Shown: positions 40,511-50,539 of the stretch, in pieces | Position numbering within the stretch: position 1 is the first letter of the stretch | Layout of the letters: every line of letters begins with the position of its first letter | NCBI RefSeq assembly: GCF_015101885.1 | Contig: NZ_CP062941.1 | Span: 2,666,001-2,730,000, forward strand | Origin: Massilia litorea | GTDB lineage: Bacteria > Pseudomonadota > Gammaproteobacteria > Burkholderiales > Burkholderiaceae_D | Length of the DNA: 64,000 nt | Reading direction: 5' to 3' | Notes under the pieces: generated by a model | Databases searched by the model: none | Told to the model about the DNA's origin: nothing | What the model saw: the letters and a program-made list of their open reading frames with translations, nothing else | Program-made: the position numbers and the translations under genes

Positions 40511-40897
40511 ATGATCGAGCTCGACCATGTAATCGTCAACGCGCGCGACCGGGTGGCGTCGGCCCGGCTGCTCGCTTCCCTGCTCGACGTGCCCTGGGAC
40601 GAGACGGCGCTCGGCATTTTTTCGGCCGTCTACGTCAACCCGGGACTGACGCTCGACTTCATCACGACCGACGAGGACTTTCCGGTCGAGCACTTCTGTT
40701 TTCGCGTCAGCGATGCCGAGTTCGATGCCATCCTGAAACGCCTCGAGGATGCCGGCATCGGCTGGCGCGGCGACGTGCGCGGCCGCAACGACGGCAAGGT
40801 CGGCACGGCCCACGGCGGGCGCAATATCTACTGGGACGAGCCGGACAAGCACCGCTGGGAGATCCTGACGAAGAGCTACGCCCGCCGGCCCGGCTGA
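40511..40897 (+). CDS. VOC family (glyoxalase-like) protein
   Basis: The 128-residue protein shows the paired beta-alpha-beta-beta-beta units of the vicinal oxygen chelate superfamily. It begins IELDHVIVNARD and contains VEHFCFRVSD and GGRNIYWDEPDKHRWEI, the last with the typical metal-ligand glutamate. Substrate unknown. It follows the stress protein gene by 21 bases with a strong GAAGGAGG site and is probably co-transcribed. Confidence 0.88.
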   Translation: MIELDHVIVNARDRVASARLLASLLDVPWDETALGIFSAVYVNPGLTLDFITTDEDFPVEHFCFRVSDAEFDAILKRLEDAGIGWRGDVRGRNDGKVGTAHGGRNIYWDEPDKHRWEILTKSYARRPG

Positions 40898-40996
40898 ACC
40901 TGCACCCCGCGCACGATTGACCGTTTTTCAACCCTCGTGCACGCCGTTTTTGACCCACAGTTAAAATGGGTTTCATCGACCATGCAGGGGAAACAC

Positions 40997-42064
40997 ATGC
41001 AAAGAACGGCTTTGGTAGTGGGCATCACGGGGATCGGCGGCAACCACGTCGCGCGCGAATTGCTGGCCAATGGGTGGAATGTCGTCGGCCTGTCGCGCCG
41101 CGCGCCGAAGGACTTGCCGGGCGTGCGCCACGTGGCGGCCGACCTGATGGATCCGGCGGGACTCAAGAGCGCGCTTGCCGACACGGCACCGACCCACGTC
41201 TTCATCACCACCTGGATGCGCCAGGACACCGAACAGGAAAACATTCGCGTCAATGCCGCGCTGGTGCGCAACCTGCTCGACGCGCTGTCGTTGAAAAAGA
41301 GCGTGCGCCACGTTGCGCTGGTGACGGGCCTGAAGCATTACCTCGGCCCCTTCGAGGCCTATGCCAGCTCGGGCACGCTGCCCGACACGCCGCTGCGCGA
41401 AAGCCAGCCGCGCCTGCCTCTGGACAATTTTTATTACGCCCAGGAAGACGAAGTCTATGCCGCCGCCGAGCGCGACCGTTTTACGTGGAGCGTGCACCGT
41501 CCGCATACCATCATCGGCCTGGCCGTCGGCAATGCGATGAACCTGGGCACGACGCTGGCCGTCTACGCCACCATCTGCAAGGAAACCGGGCGCCCGTTCC
41601 AGTTCCCCGGCTCGGAAGCGCAGTGGAAGGGTTTATCCGACGTGACCGACGCGCGCATGCTGGCCAAACAGCTGGTCTGGGCCGCGGACACCGACGCGGC
41701 GAAGAATGAAGCCTTCAATATCGTCAATGGCGACGTGTTCCGCTGGAGCTGGCTGTGGCCGAAACTGGCAAGCTGGTTCGGCGTCGAGGCGGCCGGCTAC
41801 AGCGGGCAAATCCAGCCGCTGGAAGCGGCGATGGCGCAGGACGCACCGCTCTGGCGCGAGATTGCAACGCGCCACGGCCTGGTCGAACCGGACCTGGACC
41901 GCCTGGCTTCGGCCTGGCACACGGACCTCGACCTCGGCCGTCCGCTGGAGGTGATGACCGACATGGCCAACAGCCGCCGCCTCGGCTTTGCCGCTTACCA
42001 GGCCACCGACGCCTCGTTCTTCGACCTGTTCGAACGCCTGCGCGCCGAGCGCCTGATTCCCTGA
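40997..42064 (+). CDS. PRISE-like short-chain reductase
   Basis: The 355-residue NAD(P)H-dependent protein is an extended SDR. The dinucleotide motif reads VVGITGIGGNHVARELL near residues 7-23. The active-site segment LDNFYYAQEDEVY lacks the usual YxxxK spacing and matches progesterone 5-beta-reductase/iridoid synthase-like (PRISE) enzymes, which reduce activated C=C bonds. The start at 40997 follows AGGGGAAAC; another ATG lies 15 bases earlier. It is followed by the glycosyltransferase after 11 bases. Confidence 0.88.
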   Translation: MQRTALVVGITGIGGNHVARELLANGWNVVGLSRRAPKDLPGVRHVAADLMDPAGLKSALADTAPTHVFITTWMRQDTEQENIRVNAALVRNLLDALSLKKSVRHVALVTGLKHYLGPFEAYASSGTLPDTPLRESQPRLPLDNFYYAQEDEVYAAAERDRFTWSVHRPHTIIGLAVGNAMNLGTTLAVYATICKETGRPFQFPGSEAQWKGLSDVTDARMLAKQLVWAADTDAAKNEAFNIVNGDVFRWSWLWPKLASWFGVEAAGYSGQIQPLEAAMAQDAPLWREIATRHGLVEPDLDRLASAWHTDLDLGRPLEVMTDMANSRRLGFAAYQATDASFFDLFERLRAERLIP

Positions 42065-42075
42065 GCGGCTGAGCC

Positions 42076-43350
42076 ATGGAGGTGGAACGCAAGCCGCTCC
42101 ACGTCGTGCTGGTCACGATCGGCTCGGCGGGCGACCTGTTTCCCTTCCTGCGCATCGGGCTGGCGCTGCGCGACGCGGGCCACCGCGTCAGCTTCCTTGG
42201 CCCGGTCCAGCATGAACCCTTCGTACACGCCGCGGAGCTGCCCTTCCACGGTTTGCCGGCCGACCCGGCCGTGCTCGACCATCCCGACCTGTGGCATCCG
42301 ACCCGGGGATTCAGCGTCGTCTGGGAGGCGACGCGGCCGGCGATGGCCGCCGTGCCGGCCTTCATGGCGGCGCTGCCGGCCGACGCCCATTACGTCATGC
42401 TGGTACATCCGCTGGCCTTGCCGGAAGCCGACCTGTGCCGCGCGGCGCGTCCCGAACTGCGCATCGCCGCTGCCTTCCTGGCACCATCGAATTTACCGAC
42501 CGTCCACGATCCGCTGATGCTGGGACCCTGGCGCGTGCCGCGCTGGGTGCCGCACGGGGTGCGCCGGCGCCTGTGGCGTTCGCTTGCTGCGCGCTTCGTC
42601 GATCCGGTGGCCTTGCCCGACCTGAACGCCGCGCGCAGGCGCGCCGGGCTGGTACCGGTAAGGTCCCTGATCGATACGGTTACGTCGGTCGCCGACCTGT
42701 CGATCGCCCTGTTTCCCACATGGTTCGCGCCGACGCCGCCCGACTGGCCGCGCCCGCTCGTACGGTCCGGATTTCCCTTGTTCGACCCGAATCCGCAGGC
42801 GGCCCTGTCGAGCGAACTGCAGCATTTCCTCGGGCAGGGCGGGCGCCCGTTGGTCTTTACTCCCGGTACCGGCAACCGCCAGGCGCGGGCGTATTTCGAG
42901 CACGCCATCGAAGCGGCGCGCCTGCTGGGCGAGCGGGCCGTGTTCCTGACACCGCACCGCGACCAGCTGCCCGCCGAGTTGCCGCATCACGTGTTCTGGC
43001 AGGAATACGTGCCGCTGCGCGCGCTGCTGCCGCGGGTAGCGGTGCTGGTGCACCACGGCGGCATCGGCACCACGGCCGAGGCCCTGCACGCCGGCACGGC
43101 CCAGCTGGTGGTGCCGCTCGCGCACGACCAGTTCGACAACGGCGCGCGGGTGGAAGCGCTCAGCGTCGGGCTGTCGCTGCCGGCCACGCGGCTGAATACC
43201 CGGCGCCTGGTGGCGGGGCTGGAAGCGCTGCTCGACGACGATGGCTTGCGTGGGCGTTGCCGGGCGGTGGCGGGCAATTTCCGCGGCGATGCCGGGGTGG
43301 GGGCGGTAGTTAAAGCGCTCGAAGAAATGGTGCACACGACGTATCGATGA
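42076..43350 (+). CDS. UDP-glycosyltransferase-like GT1 family protein
   Basis: The 424-residue GT-B protein starts with HVVLVTIGSAGDLFPFLRIG, the acceptor-side loop of the ERG26/vancomycin-type GT1 group. Its donor site near residue 325 reads HHGGIGTTAEAL. It would transfer a sugar to a small lipophilic acceptor, perhaps a sterol-like or terpenoid compound, which would fit the adjacent PRISE reductase, but that link is only an inference. A paired repeat follows 17 bases after its stop. Confidence 0.88.
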   Translation: MEVERKPLHVVLVTIGSAGDLFPFLRIGLALRDAGHRVSFLGPVQHEPFVHAAELPFHGLPADPAVLDHPDLWHPTRGFSVVWEATRPAMAAVPAFMAALPADAHYVMLVHPLALPEADLCRAARPELRIAAAFLAPSNLPTVHDPLMLGPWRVPRWVPHGVRRRLWRSLAARFVDPVALPDLNAARRRAGLVPVRSLIDTVTSVADLSIALFPTWFAPTPPDWPRPLVRSGFPLFDPNPQAALSSELQHFLGQGGRPLVFTPGTGNRQARAYFEHAIEAARLLGERAVFLTPHRDQLPAELPHHVFWQEYVPLRALLPRVAVLVHHGGIGTTAEALHAGTAQLVVPLAHDQFDNGARVEALSVGLSLPATRLNTRRLVAGLEALLDDDGLRGRCRAVAGNFRGDAGVGAVVKALEEMVHTTYR

Positions 43351-43367
43351 CCCCTGCGCTGCATCTG

Positions 43368-43481
43368 ACGTAGGGTGGAGTCCCGACTCCACGCGTTGAC
43401 GGCGTTTGCCCTGTCGAGGCTGTTCTTCCGCTGGTTGAACGCGTGGAGTCAGGAGGCTCGGCGCCCCCCTCCACCCTACGT
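43368..43481. repeat. REP-like paired palindrome, copy F (GGAG variant)
   Basis: ACGTAGGGTGGAG with CTCCACGCGTT, and the inverted GTTGAACGCGTGGAG with CTCCACCCTACGT, share the outer arms of the family. The inner stem is GGAG/CTCC instead of GGGC/GCCC, a compensated change on both sides. The second hairpin has a longer loop. Confidence 0.85.
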
Positions 43482-43566
43482 GGCAACGCCGCCTCGGTGT
43501 GTCACCGCACCGTCAGCCTTTCCTGAGCACGATTAAATGGAAGCATCAACAGGACGGAACACGACG

Positions 43567-46143
43567 ATGCGACGCAAAGCGGACGGGAACGTGACTGCAG
43601 GCAAGGAAACAGGCACGCCAACAGGAGGCCAGGGCCGCCCCGGCTATGTGCGTGTGCGCGGCGCGCGCGAGCACAACCTGAAAAACGTCAGCCTCGACAT
43701 CCCGCGGGACGCGCTGGTCGTGTTCACGGGCGTGTCCGGCTCGGGCAAGTCCTCGCTCGCCTTCGGCACCCTGTACGCGGAAGCGCAGCGGCGCTATCTG
43801 GAATCGGTCTCGCCCTATGCGCGCCGCCTGTTCCACCAGATGCCGGTGCCGGAAGTCGACGAGATCGACGGCTTGCCGCCGGCGGTCGCCCTGCAGCAGC
43901 AGCGCGGCTCGCCCACCACGCGCTCCTCGGTCGGCAGCGTCAGTACCTTGTCGAATTCCCTGCGCATGCTGTATTCGCGCGCCGGCGACTATCCGCCCGG
44001 GCAGGAACTGCTGTATGCCGAATCGTTTTCGCCGAATACCCCGGAAGGCGCCTGTCCACAATGCTCGGGCCTGGGCCGCGTGTATGAAGTGACCGAACAG
44101 TCGATGGTGCCGGACGATACGCTCACCATCCGTGAGCGCGCGGTGGCGGCCTGGCCGCCCGCCTGGCACGGCCAGAACCTGCGCGACATCCTGGTAACGA
44201 TGGGCTACGACGTCGACACGCCCTGGCGCGACTTGCCGAAGAAGGACCGCGACTGGATTTTATATACCGACGAGACGCCGACCGTGCCCGTCTACGCCGG
44301 CCTGACGCCCGCGGAAACGAAGGTCGCCCTGAAGCGCAAGGAAACGCCGAGCTACCAGGGCACCTTCACGGGCGCGCGGCGCTATGTGCTGCAGACCTTC
44401 GCCACGACGGAGAGCGCCTCGATGAAAAAGCGCGTGGCGCGCTACATGGTCAGCACCGAATGCCCGCTCTGCCGCGGCAAGCGCCTGCGCCAGGAAGCGC
44501 TGTCCGTCACCTTCGGCGGCGTCGACATCGCCGACATTTCGCGCATGCCGCTGGCGCGCTTGCACGCCATGCTGCTCCCCTTTGCGAACGGCAAGGGAAT
44601 CGCGGACAAGCGCCGCGCCAGACTGCACCCCGAGCAGCTGATCGTCACCCAGCGCATCGCCGAAGACCTGGTCGCGCGCCTCGACGTGCTGCTGGCGCTG
44701 GGCCTCGGCTATCTCGCGCTCGAGCGCAGCACGCCGACCTTGTCGCCTGGCGAACTCCAGCGCCTGCGCCTGGCGACCCAGGTGCGCTCGAACCTGTTCG
44801 GCGTCGTGTATGTGCTGGACGAACCCTCGGCCGGGCTGCACCCGGCCGATACCGAAGCCCTGCTCACCGCGCTCGACCAATTGAAAGCCTCGGGCAATTC
44901 GCTGTTCGTGGTCGAGCACGCGCTGGACGTGATCCGCTGCGCCGACTGGATCGTCGACGTCGGCCCGGCCGCCGGAGAAAAGGGCGGCGAGGTGCTCTAC
45001 AGCGGCGCGCCCGAGGGCCTGAAACAGGTCGAGGCGTCGCAGACCCGGCGCTACTTGTTCGACGAGGCGCCCTTGCAGGCACGCGAACGGCGCGAGCCCG
45101 CCGGCTGGCTGCGCCTGGAAGGCGTCACCCGCAACAACCTGAACAAGCTGAAAGTCCAGTTCCCGCTCGGCGTGCTGACCGCCGTCTGCGGCGTGTCCGG
45201 CTCCGGCAAGTCGAGCCTGGTCAGCCAGGTGCTGGTCGACCTGGTCGCGCGCGAGCTGGGGCAGGGCACGACGGCGCTCGAGATGGAGGAAACCGACGAG
45301 CTCGAACAGGAAGCCGCGCTGCCCCTGGAGGGACATATCGTCGGCGGCATGGAATCGATCCGGCGCATGGTGCGGGTCGACCAGAAGCCGATCGGACGCA
45401 CGCCGCGCTCGAACCTCGCTACCTATACCGGCCTGTTCGACCAGGTGCGCAAACTGTTCGCCACGACGAAAATGGCAAAGGCGCGCCGGTATGACGCCGG
45501 CCGCTTTTCCTTCAATGTCGCCAAGGGCCGCTGCGAGAACTGCGCCGGCGAGGGTTCCGTCATGGTCGAGCTGCTGTTCCTGCCGAGCGTGTACGCGCCA
45601 TGCCCGGTCTGCGAGGGCGCGCGCTACAACGCCCAGACGCTGGAAGTGAAGTACAAGGACAGGAACATCGCCGAGGTGCTCGGCATGACGGTCGATGCCG
45701 CCGCCGAATTTTTTAAAGGCGAAGCCCTCGTCGAGCGTTCGCTGGAAGTCCTGCGCGAAGTCGGCCTCGGTTACCTGCGCCTGGGCCAACCGGCGACCGA
45801 GCTGTCCGGTGGCGAGGCCCAGCGCATCAAGCTGGCGACCGAACTCCAGCGCACCGGCCGCGGCAATACTTTATATGTGCTGGACGAGCCGACCACCGGC
45901 CTGCACCCGTCCGACGTCGACCGCCTGATCCTGCAGCTCGAACGGCTGGTCGATGCCGGCAACACGGTCGTCGTGGTCGAACACACGATGCGCGTGGTCG
46001 CCGCCTGCGACTGGGTGATCGACATCGGCCCGGGCGCCGGCGACGAAGGCGGCACGGTGGTGGTGGCCGGTCCGCCGGAAACCGTGGCGGGCGCTGCGAA
46101 AAGCCGTACCGCGCCCTATTTACGGCCCTGCCTGCCCTCGTAG
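43567..46143 (+). CDS. UvrA-like ABC ATPase lacking the UvrB-binding domain
   Basis: The protein (858 residues from this start) has both UvrA ATPase halves, with Walker [10 protein letters not shown] near residues 55 and 541, signature motifs [12 protein letters not shown] and [12 protein letters not shown], and the second zinc module CENC...CPVC. Between the first ATPase lobe and GACPQC it goes straight from [19 protein letters not shown], so the UvrB-binding insert and the first cysteine pair of canonical UvrA are missing. It fits UvrA2-type proteins linked to DNA-damage or drug tolerance. AGGACGG precedes this ATG; an ATG at 43537 is also possible. Confidence 0.88.
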   Translation: MRRKADGNVTAGKETGTPTGGQGRPGYVRVRGAREHNLKNVSLDIPRDALVVFTGVSGSGKSSLAFGTLYAEAQRRYLESVSPYARRLFHQMPVPEVDEIDGLPPAVALQQQRGSPTTRSSVGSVSTLSNSLRMLYSRAGDYPPGQELLYAESFSPNTPEGACPQCSGLGRVYEVTEQSMVPDDTLTIRERAVAAWPPAWHGQNLRDILVTMGYDVDTPWRDLPKKDRDWILYTDETPTVPVYAGLTPAETKVALKRKETPSYQGTFTGARRYVLQTFATTESASMKKRVARYMVSTECPLCRGKRLRQEALSVTFGGVDIADISRMPLARLHAMLLPFANGKGIADKRRARLHPEQLIVTQRIAEDLVARLDVLLALGLGYLALERSTPTLSPGELQRLRLATQVRSNLFGVVYVLDEPSAGLHPADTEALLTALDQLKASGNSLFVVEHALDVIRCADWIVDVGPAAGEKGGEVLYSGAPEGLKQVEASQTRRYLFDEAPLQARERREPAGWLRLEGVTRNNLNKLKVQFPLGVLTAVCGVSGSGKSSLVSQVLVDLVARELGQGTTALEMEETDELEQEAALPLEGHIVGGMESIRRMVRVDQKPIGRTPRSNLATYTGLFDQVRKLFATTKMAKARRYDAGRFSFNVAKGRCENCAGEGSVMVELLFLPSVYAPCPVCEGARYNAQTLEVKYKDRNIAEVLGMTVDAAAEFFKGEALVERSLEVLREVGLGYLRLGQPATELSGGEAQRIKLATELQRTGRGNTLYVLDEPTTGLHPSDVDRLILQLERLVDAGNTVVVVEHTMRVVAACDWVIDIGPGAGDEGGTVVVAGPPETVAGAAKSRTAPYLRPCLPS

Positions 46144-46232
46144 ATAGTCGAGGGGCAGCGCACGGTTGAACCGCCGGAATCGTGTCATTTGCGTTACACT
46201 TAAGAACTTTTTTCTTAAAATAAACGCAAGAC

Positions 46233-49200
46233 ATGACCGGCACCTCGCTCGATAACACCCAGTTCCGCCGCATACTGGCGCGCAATGTCGCTCTCCCGCT
46301 CGGCCTGTCCGTGCTGAGCGCCATCGTTTTCGTGGCCGTCATTGCTTATCTGGTGAGCGTCCTGAACTGGGTCGAACATTCCCAGGAGGTCATCGGCAAG
46401 GCCAACGAGGTGAATAAACTCGTCTCCGACATGGAAGCGGGCTTGCGCGGCTACGCGATCACCGGCGACGAAAGTTTCCTGGCGCCTTATACGGTGGCCA
46501 AGCCGAAGGTCGATGTCGAGATGGACGGCTTGCTGCGCCTGGTGGGCGACAACCGGGCCCAGGCCGACCGCCTGCAGCGCGTGCTTGGCGCCCACGCCGA
46601 GTGGCTCAAGTTTGCCAACGAGATCATCAACAAGCGCCGCGCCAGCCAGGACGTGGTGCAGTCGATCATGAGCGGCCGCGGCAAGAGCCTGACCGACGAC
46701 ATGCGCAGCCAGTTCGCCGCCTTCGTCAACAGCGAGAACGCGCTGCTGGTGTCGCGCGGCCAGGATGCGCGCTCGACCATCGCCTGGTCGGTCGGCTCGT
46801 TCCTGCTGTTTACGCTGATCGTCGGCGGCCTGCTGGCCGGCTTCGGCCGGCGCGAACTGGTGCGCCTGTCGAGCACCTACGACGAGGTGCTCAAGCACGA
46901 GAACGAACACAATGCCGAATTGCGCCACCTGAGCTGGCTGCGCAGCGGCCAGACCGAACTGGCGGCGAAAAGCATCGGCTTGAATTCCCTGGAAGCCCTG
47001 GCCGACGCCGTGCTGCATCACGTGGTGCGCTACCTCGGCGGCTCGGTGGCGGCCATGTATTTCCGTAACGAAGACGGCGTGCTGCGCCGCATCGGCGCCT
47101 ATGGCTTCTCGAACGAGGACGAACGCGCGAAAATCATCGAGCCCGGCGCCTCGCTGGCCAGCCAGGCCGCCAACGAGAACCGCCTGGTGCGCGTCAAGGA
47201 ATTGCCGGAAGATTACATCAAGGTCGCCTCGAGCCTGGGCGAAACGGCGCCGCGCGAAATCGTGATCGCGCCCTTCAACAACTTCGGCAAAGTCAAAGGC
47301 GTGATCGAGATCGGCTTCCTGCACCCGGTGCGCGAGCGCGACATCGAATTCCTGAAGCTGGTCGGCGACGCCGTCGGCGCCTCGGTCGGCGCGGTGGTCT
47401 ACCGCCAGCGCCTGCAGGATGCGCTGTCGGAAAGCCAGGCCCTGAACGAGGAACTGCAGGTGCAGCAGGAAGAACTGCGCACGGCGAACGAGGAACTCGA
47501 AGAACAGTCGCGCGCGCTGGAAGAGTCGCAGAGCAGCCTGGAAAACCAGCAGGCCGAACTGGAGCAGACCAACGACCAGCTGGCCGAGCAGGCGCTGAAC
47601 CTGGACATGAAGAACGCGGCCCTGACCGAAGCCCAGGAACAGCTGCGCGCACGCGCACTCGACCTGGAGCGTGCCAGCCGCTACAAATCCGAATTCCTGG
47701 CGAACATGTCGCACGAACTGCGCACGCCGCTGAACAGCTCGCTGATCCTGGCGAAGCTGCTGGCGGACAATGTGCCGGGCAACCTGAACGAGGAGCAGGT
47801 ACGTTTTGCCCAGACGATTTATTCGGCCGGTAACGACCTGCTGCACCTGATCAACGACATCCTCGACATCTCCAAGGTCGAGGCCGGCAAACTCGAACTG
47901 CTGCCGGAAGACCTGCCGATCCGCCGCACCGTCGAGGGCCTGGGCCGCACCTTCGAACCGCTGGCCAAGCAGAAGGCCCTGCGCTTCTCCGTCACGGTCG
48001 AGCCGAACGTGCCGCCGACCCTGCACACCGACCGCCAGCGCCTGGAACAGGTATTGAAGAACCTGCTGTCGAACGCCGTGAAGTTTACGGAGCAGGGCGA
48101 AGTCAGCATGACGGTCAGCGCGACAAGCGAGGGCTGGATCCAGTTCACGGTCGTCGATTCCGGCATCGGCATCGCGCAAGACCAGCACGAACGCATCTTC
48201 GAGGCCTTCCACCAGGCCGATGGCACGGCCAACCGCCGTTTCGGCGGCACCGGTCTCGGCCTGTCGATCTCGCGCGACCTGACGGGCCTGCTGGGCGGCA
48301 CCCTGGTCGTCTCCAGCACGCCTGGGCAGGGCAGCACCTTTACCCTGAGCATGCCGCGCAACGGCATGGTCTCGGCCGCACCGCCGGCCCCGCGCGCGGC
48401 AGCGCCGGCGCCGCGTCCGGCGCGTCCGCTGCCGCCGCCTGCGCCGGAGCCGGTGGAGGCCGTCGAGGAAGCGCCGGCCAGGGCGTCCTTCCCCGACGAC
48501 CGCGCCAAGCCGGCGCAGGGAACCCGCACCGTGCTCGTGATCGAGGATGAACCCGACTTCGCGCGCATCCTGTTCGACCTGGCGCACGACCTCGACTACC
48601 GCTGCCTGGTGGGGCTCACCGCCGGCGAAGGCCTGGAACTGGCCGCCAGCGAAAGTCCGGACGCGATCCTGCTCGACATCCGCCTGCCGGACAGCTCGGG
48701 CCTGTCGGTGCTGCAGCAGCTGAAGGACAACCCGGCCACGCGCCACATCCCGGTCCACGTCGTCTCGAGCATGGAAAACGGCGGCGAAGCCCTGCATCTG
48801 GGCGCGATCGGCTACGCCCTGAAACCGACCAGCCGCGAACAGCTCGAAGCCGTGTTCCGCAAGCTGCAGGAAAAGAGTTCGCAACAGATCAAGCGCGTGC
48901 TGCTGGTCGAGGACGACGAGCGCCAGCGCGACAGCGTGGTGCAGCTGATCGCCGACGAGGACGTCAGGATCGACGCCGTCGGTTCCGGCGAAGAAGCGCT
49001 GGCCCTGTTGCGCAGCGAGATTTTCGATTGCATGATCATCGACCTGAAGCTGCCGGACATGCAGGGCAAGGAGTTGCTCGAGAACATGTCGCACGAAGAC
49101 CTGGTGTCCTTCCCGCCGGTCATCGTCTACACGGGCCGCAACCTGACGCGCGACGAAGAAGCCGAACTGATGAAGTATTCGCGCTCGATCATCATCAAGG

Positions 49201-49709
49201 GCGCACGCTCGCCCGAGCGCCTGCTTGACGAGGTGACGCTGTTCCTGCATAAAGTGGAATCGCAGCTGTCGACCGAGCGCCAGCACATGCTCAAAACCGT
49301 GCGTGGCCGCGACCGCGTGTTCGAAGGCCGCACCATCCTGCTGGTCGACGACGACGTGCGCAATGTGTTCGCCCTGACGGCGGCGCTCGAACAGCGCGGC
49401 GCGAACGTCGAAGTCGGCAGGAACGGCTTCGAAGCGCTGGCCAAGCTGGACGAAGTGCCGGGCGTCGACCTGGTGCTGATGGACATCATGATGCCGGGCA
49501 TGGACGGCCTGGAAGCGACGCGCCGCATCCGCGCCGACGGCCGCTTCAACCGGCTGCCGATCATCGCGATCACGGCGAAAGCGATGAAGGACGACCAGGA
49601 ACAGTGCCTGGCCTCCGGCGCCAACGACTACCTGGCGAAACCGATCGACCTGGGCCGCCTGTATTCGCTGCTGCGGGTCTGGATGCCGACGATGGAGCGA
49701 ATCGCCTGA
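46233..49709 (+). CDS. Hybrid sensor histidine kinase with three receiver domains
   Basis: The 1158-residue inner-membrane protein has two membrane helices (about 20-44 and 186-208) around a CHASE3-type sensor, a GAF domain (about 245-390) and a long Glu/Gln-rich coiled coil (about 395-480). The kinase core follows, with His near residue 494 in MSHELRTPLN and ATPase boxes DSGIGI and GTGLGLSI. A Pro/Ala linker leads to three receivers (about 767-875, 888-1000, 1033-1150), each with an Asp in LLDIRLPD, IIDLKLPD or LMDIMMPG. Signals are presumably passed to the coupled CheR/CheB and downstream kinase. Its stop overlaps the cheR start (TGATG). Confidence 0.95.
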   Translation: MTGTSLDNTQFRRILARNVALPLGLSVLSAIVFVAVIAYLVSVLNWVEHSQEVIGKANEVNKLVSDMEAGLRGYAITGDESFLAPYTVAKPKVDVEMDGLLRLVGDNRAQADRLQRVLGAHAEWLKFANEIINKRRASQDVVQSIMSGRGKSLTDDMRSQFAAFVNSENALLVSRGQDARSTIAWSVGSFLLFTLIVGGLLAGFGRRELVRLSSTYDEVLKHENEHNAELRHLSWLRSGQTELAAKSIGLNSLEALADAVLHHVVRYLGGSVAAMYFRNEDGVLRRIGAYGFSNEDERAKIIEPGASLASQAANENRLVRVKELPEDYIKVASSLGETAPREIVIAPFNNFGKVKGVIEIGFLHPVRERDIEFLKLVGDAVGASVGAVVYRQRLQDALSESQALNEELQVQQEELRTANEELEEQSRALEESQSSLENQQAELEQTNDQLAEQALNLDMKNAALTEAQEQLRARALDLERASRYKSEFLANMSHELRTPLNSSLILAKLLADNVPGNLNEEQVRFAQTIYSAGNDLLHLINDILDISKVEAGKLELLPEDLPIRRTVEGLGRTFEPLAKQKALRFSVTVEPNVPPTLHTDRQRLEQVLKNLLSNAVKFTEQGEVSMTVSATSEGWIQFTVVDSGIGIAQDQHERIFEAFHQADGTANRRFGGTGLGLSISRDLTGLLGGTLVVSSTPGQGSTFTLSMPRNGMVSAAPPAPRAAAPAPRPARPLPPPAPEPVEAVEEAPARASFPDDRAKPAQGTRTVLVIEDEPDFARILFDLAHDLDYRCLVGLTAGEGLELAASESPDAILLDIRLPDSSGLSVLQQLKDNPATRHIPVHVVSSMENGGEALHLGAIGYALKPTSREQLEAVFRKLQEKSSQQIKRVLLVEDDERQRDSVVQLIADEDVRIDAVGSGEEALALLRSEIFDCMIIDLKLPDMQGKELLENMSHEDLVSFPPVIVYTGRNLTRDEEAELMKYSRSIIIKGARSPERLLDEVTLFLHKVESQLSTERQHMLKTVRGRDRVFEGRTILLVDDDVRNVFALTAALEQRGANVEVGRNGFEALAKLDEVPGVDLVLMDIMMPGMDGLEATRRIRADGRFNRLPIIAITAKAMKDDQEQCLASGANDYLAKPIDLGRLYSLLRVWMPTMERIA

Positions 49710-50539
49710 TGAAGCACCCTCCGGACGACATCGACATCGAATTGCGGATGCTGGTCGAGGCGGTCTACCTGAAGTACAACTACGACTTCCGCGACTACAC
49801 CGGCGCTTCGCAGAAGCGGCGGGTGCTGGTCGCCCTGCGCGAGATGGAGTGCGCGACCGTCTCCGAACTGCAGGCGAAAGTGCTGCACCAGCCGGAAGCG
49901 TTTGCGCGGCTGCTGCAATACCTGACCATTCCCGTCACCGAAATGTTCCGCGACCCGGAATATCACGCGGCGCTGCGCAGCCAGGTCGTGCCGCACCTGA
50001 GCACCTACCCGTCGCTGAAACTGTGGGTGGCCGGCTGCTCGACGGGCGAGGAAGTGTATTCGCTGGCGATCCTGCTGCACGAGGAAGGCCTGCTCGAGCG
50101 CAGCATCATCTACGCGACCGACATCAATCCGGAATCGCTGGAGGCGGCGCGGCGCGGCGTGTTTCCGCTCGACCGCATGCGCCTGTACACCGAGAACTAC
50201 CAGAAGGCGGGCGGCAAGCGCGCGTTTTCGGACTATTACACGGCGGCCTATGGCGGGGCGCTGTTCGAGCGGTACCTGGTGGAGAACGTGACCTTCGCCG
50301 ACCACAGCCTGGCGACCGACACCGTGTTCTCGGAGACGCATTTCATCAGCTGCCGCAACGTGATGATCTACTTTAACCGGCGCCTGCAGAACCGCGTGCT
50401 GGGACTGTTCCACGATTCGCTCTGCCACCGCGGCTTCATGGCGCTGGGCAGCAAGGAAAGCATCGACTTTTCGACCTACGCCAACCGCTTCGAATCCGTG
50501 GCGCGGCGCGAACGCATCTTCCGCAAGGCGGGGCAATGA
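49709..50539 (+). CDS. CheR-type protein-glutamate methyltransferase
   Basis: The 276-residue protein has the CheR N-terminal helical part (FRDYTGASQKRRVLVAL) and the SAM-binding domain (LWVAGCSTGEEVYSLAI near residue 106, ATDINPESLEAARRG). It should methylate glutamates of a receptor-like helical protein. It is coupled to the upstream hybrid kinase (TGATG) and the downstream cheB gene (ATGA). No chemoreceptor, CheA or CheW is in this cluster, so its substrate is not a local MCP. Confidence 0.95.
   Translation: MKHPPDDIDIELRMLVEAVYLKYNYDFRDYTGASQKRRVLVALREMECATVSELQAKVLHQPEAFARLLQYLTIPVTEMFRDPEYHAALRSQVVPHLSTYPSLKLWVAGCSTGEEVYSLAILLHEEGLLERSIIYATDINPESLEAARRGVFPLDRMRLYTENYQKAGGKRAFSDYYTAAYGGALFERYLVENVTFADHSLATDTVFSETHFISCRNVMIYFNRRLQNRVLGLFHDSLCHRGFMALGSKESIDFSTYANRFESVARRERIFRKAGQ

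Noticed and set aside
6564..43481. The scattered palindromes as a CRISPR array or as insertion-sequence ends
   Set aside because: They are not tandem and have no regular spacers. No transposase gene lies between or near the arms, and no target-site duplications are visible.
46215..49286. A 1023-codon minus-strand frame antisense to the hybrid kinase
   Set aside because: The plus strand encodes an intact multi-domain kinase. The antisense product is rich in Ala, Arg, His and Gln without motifs.
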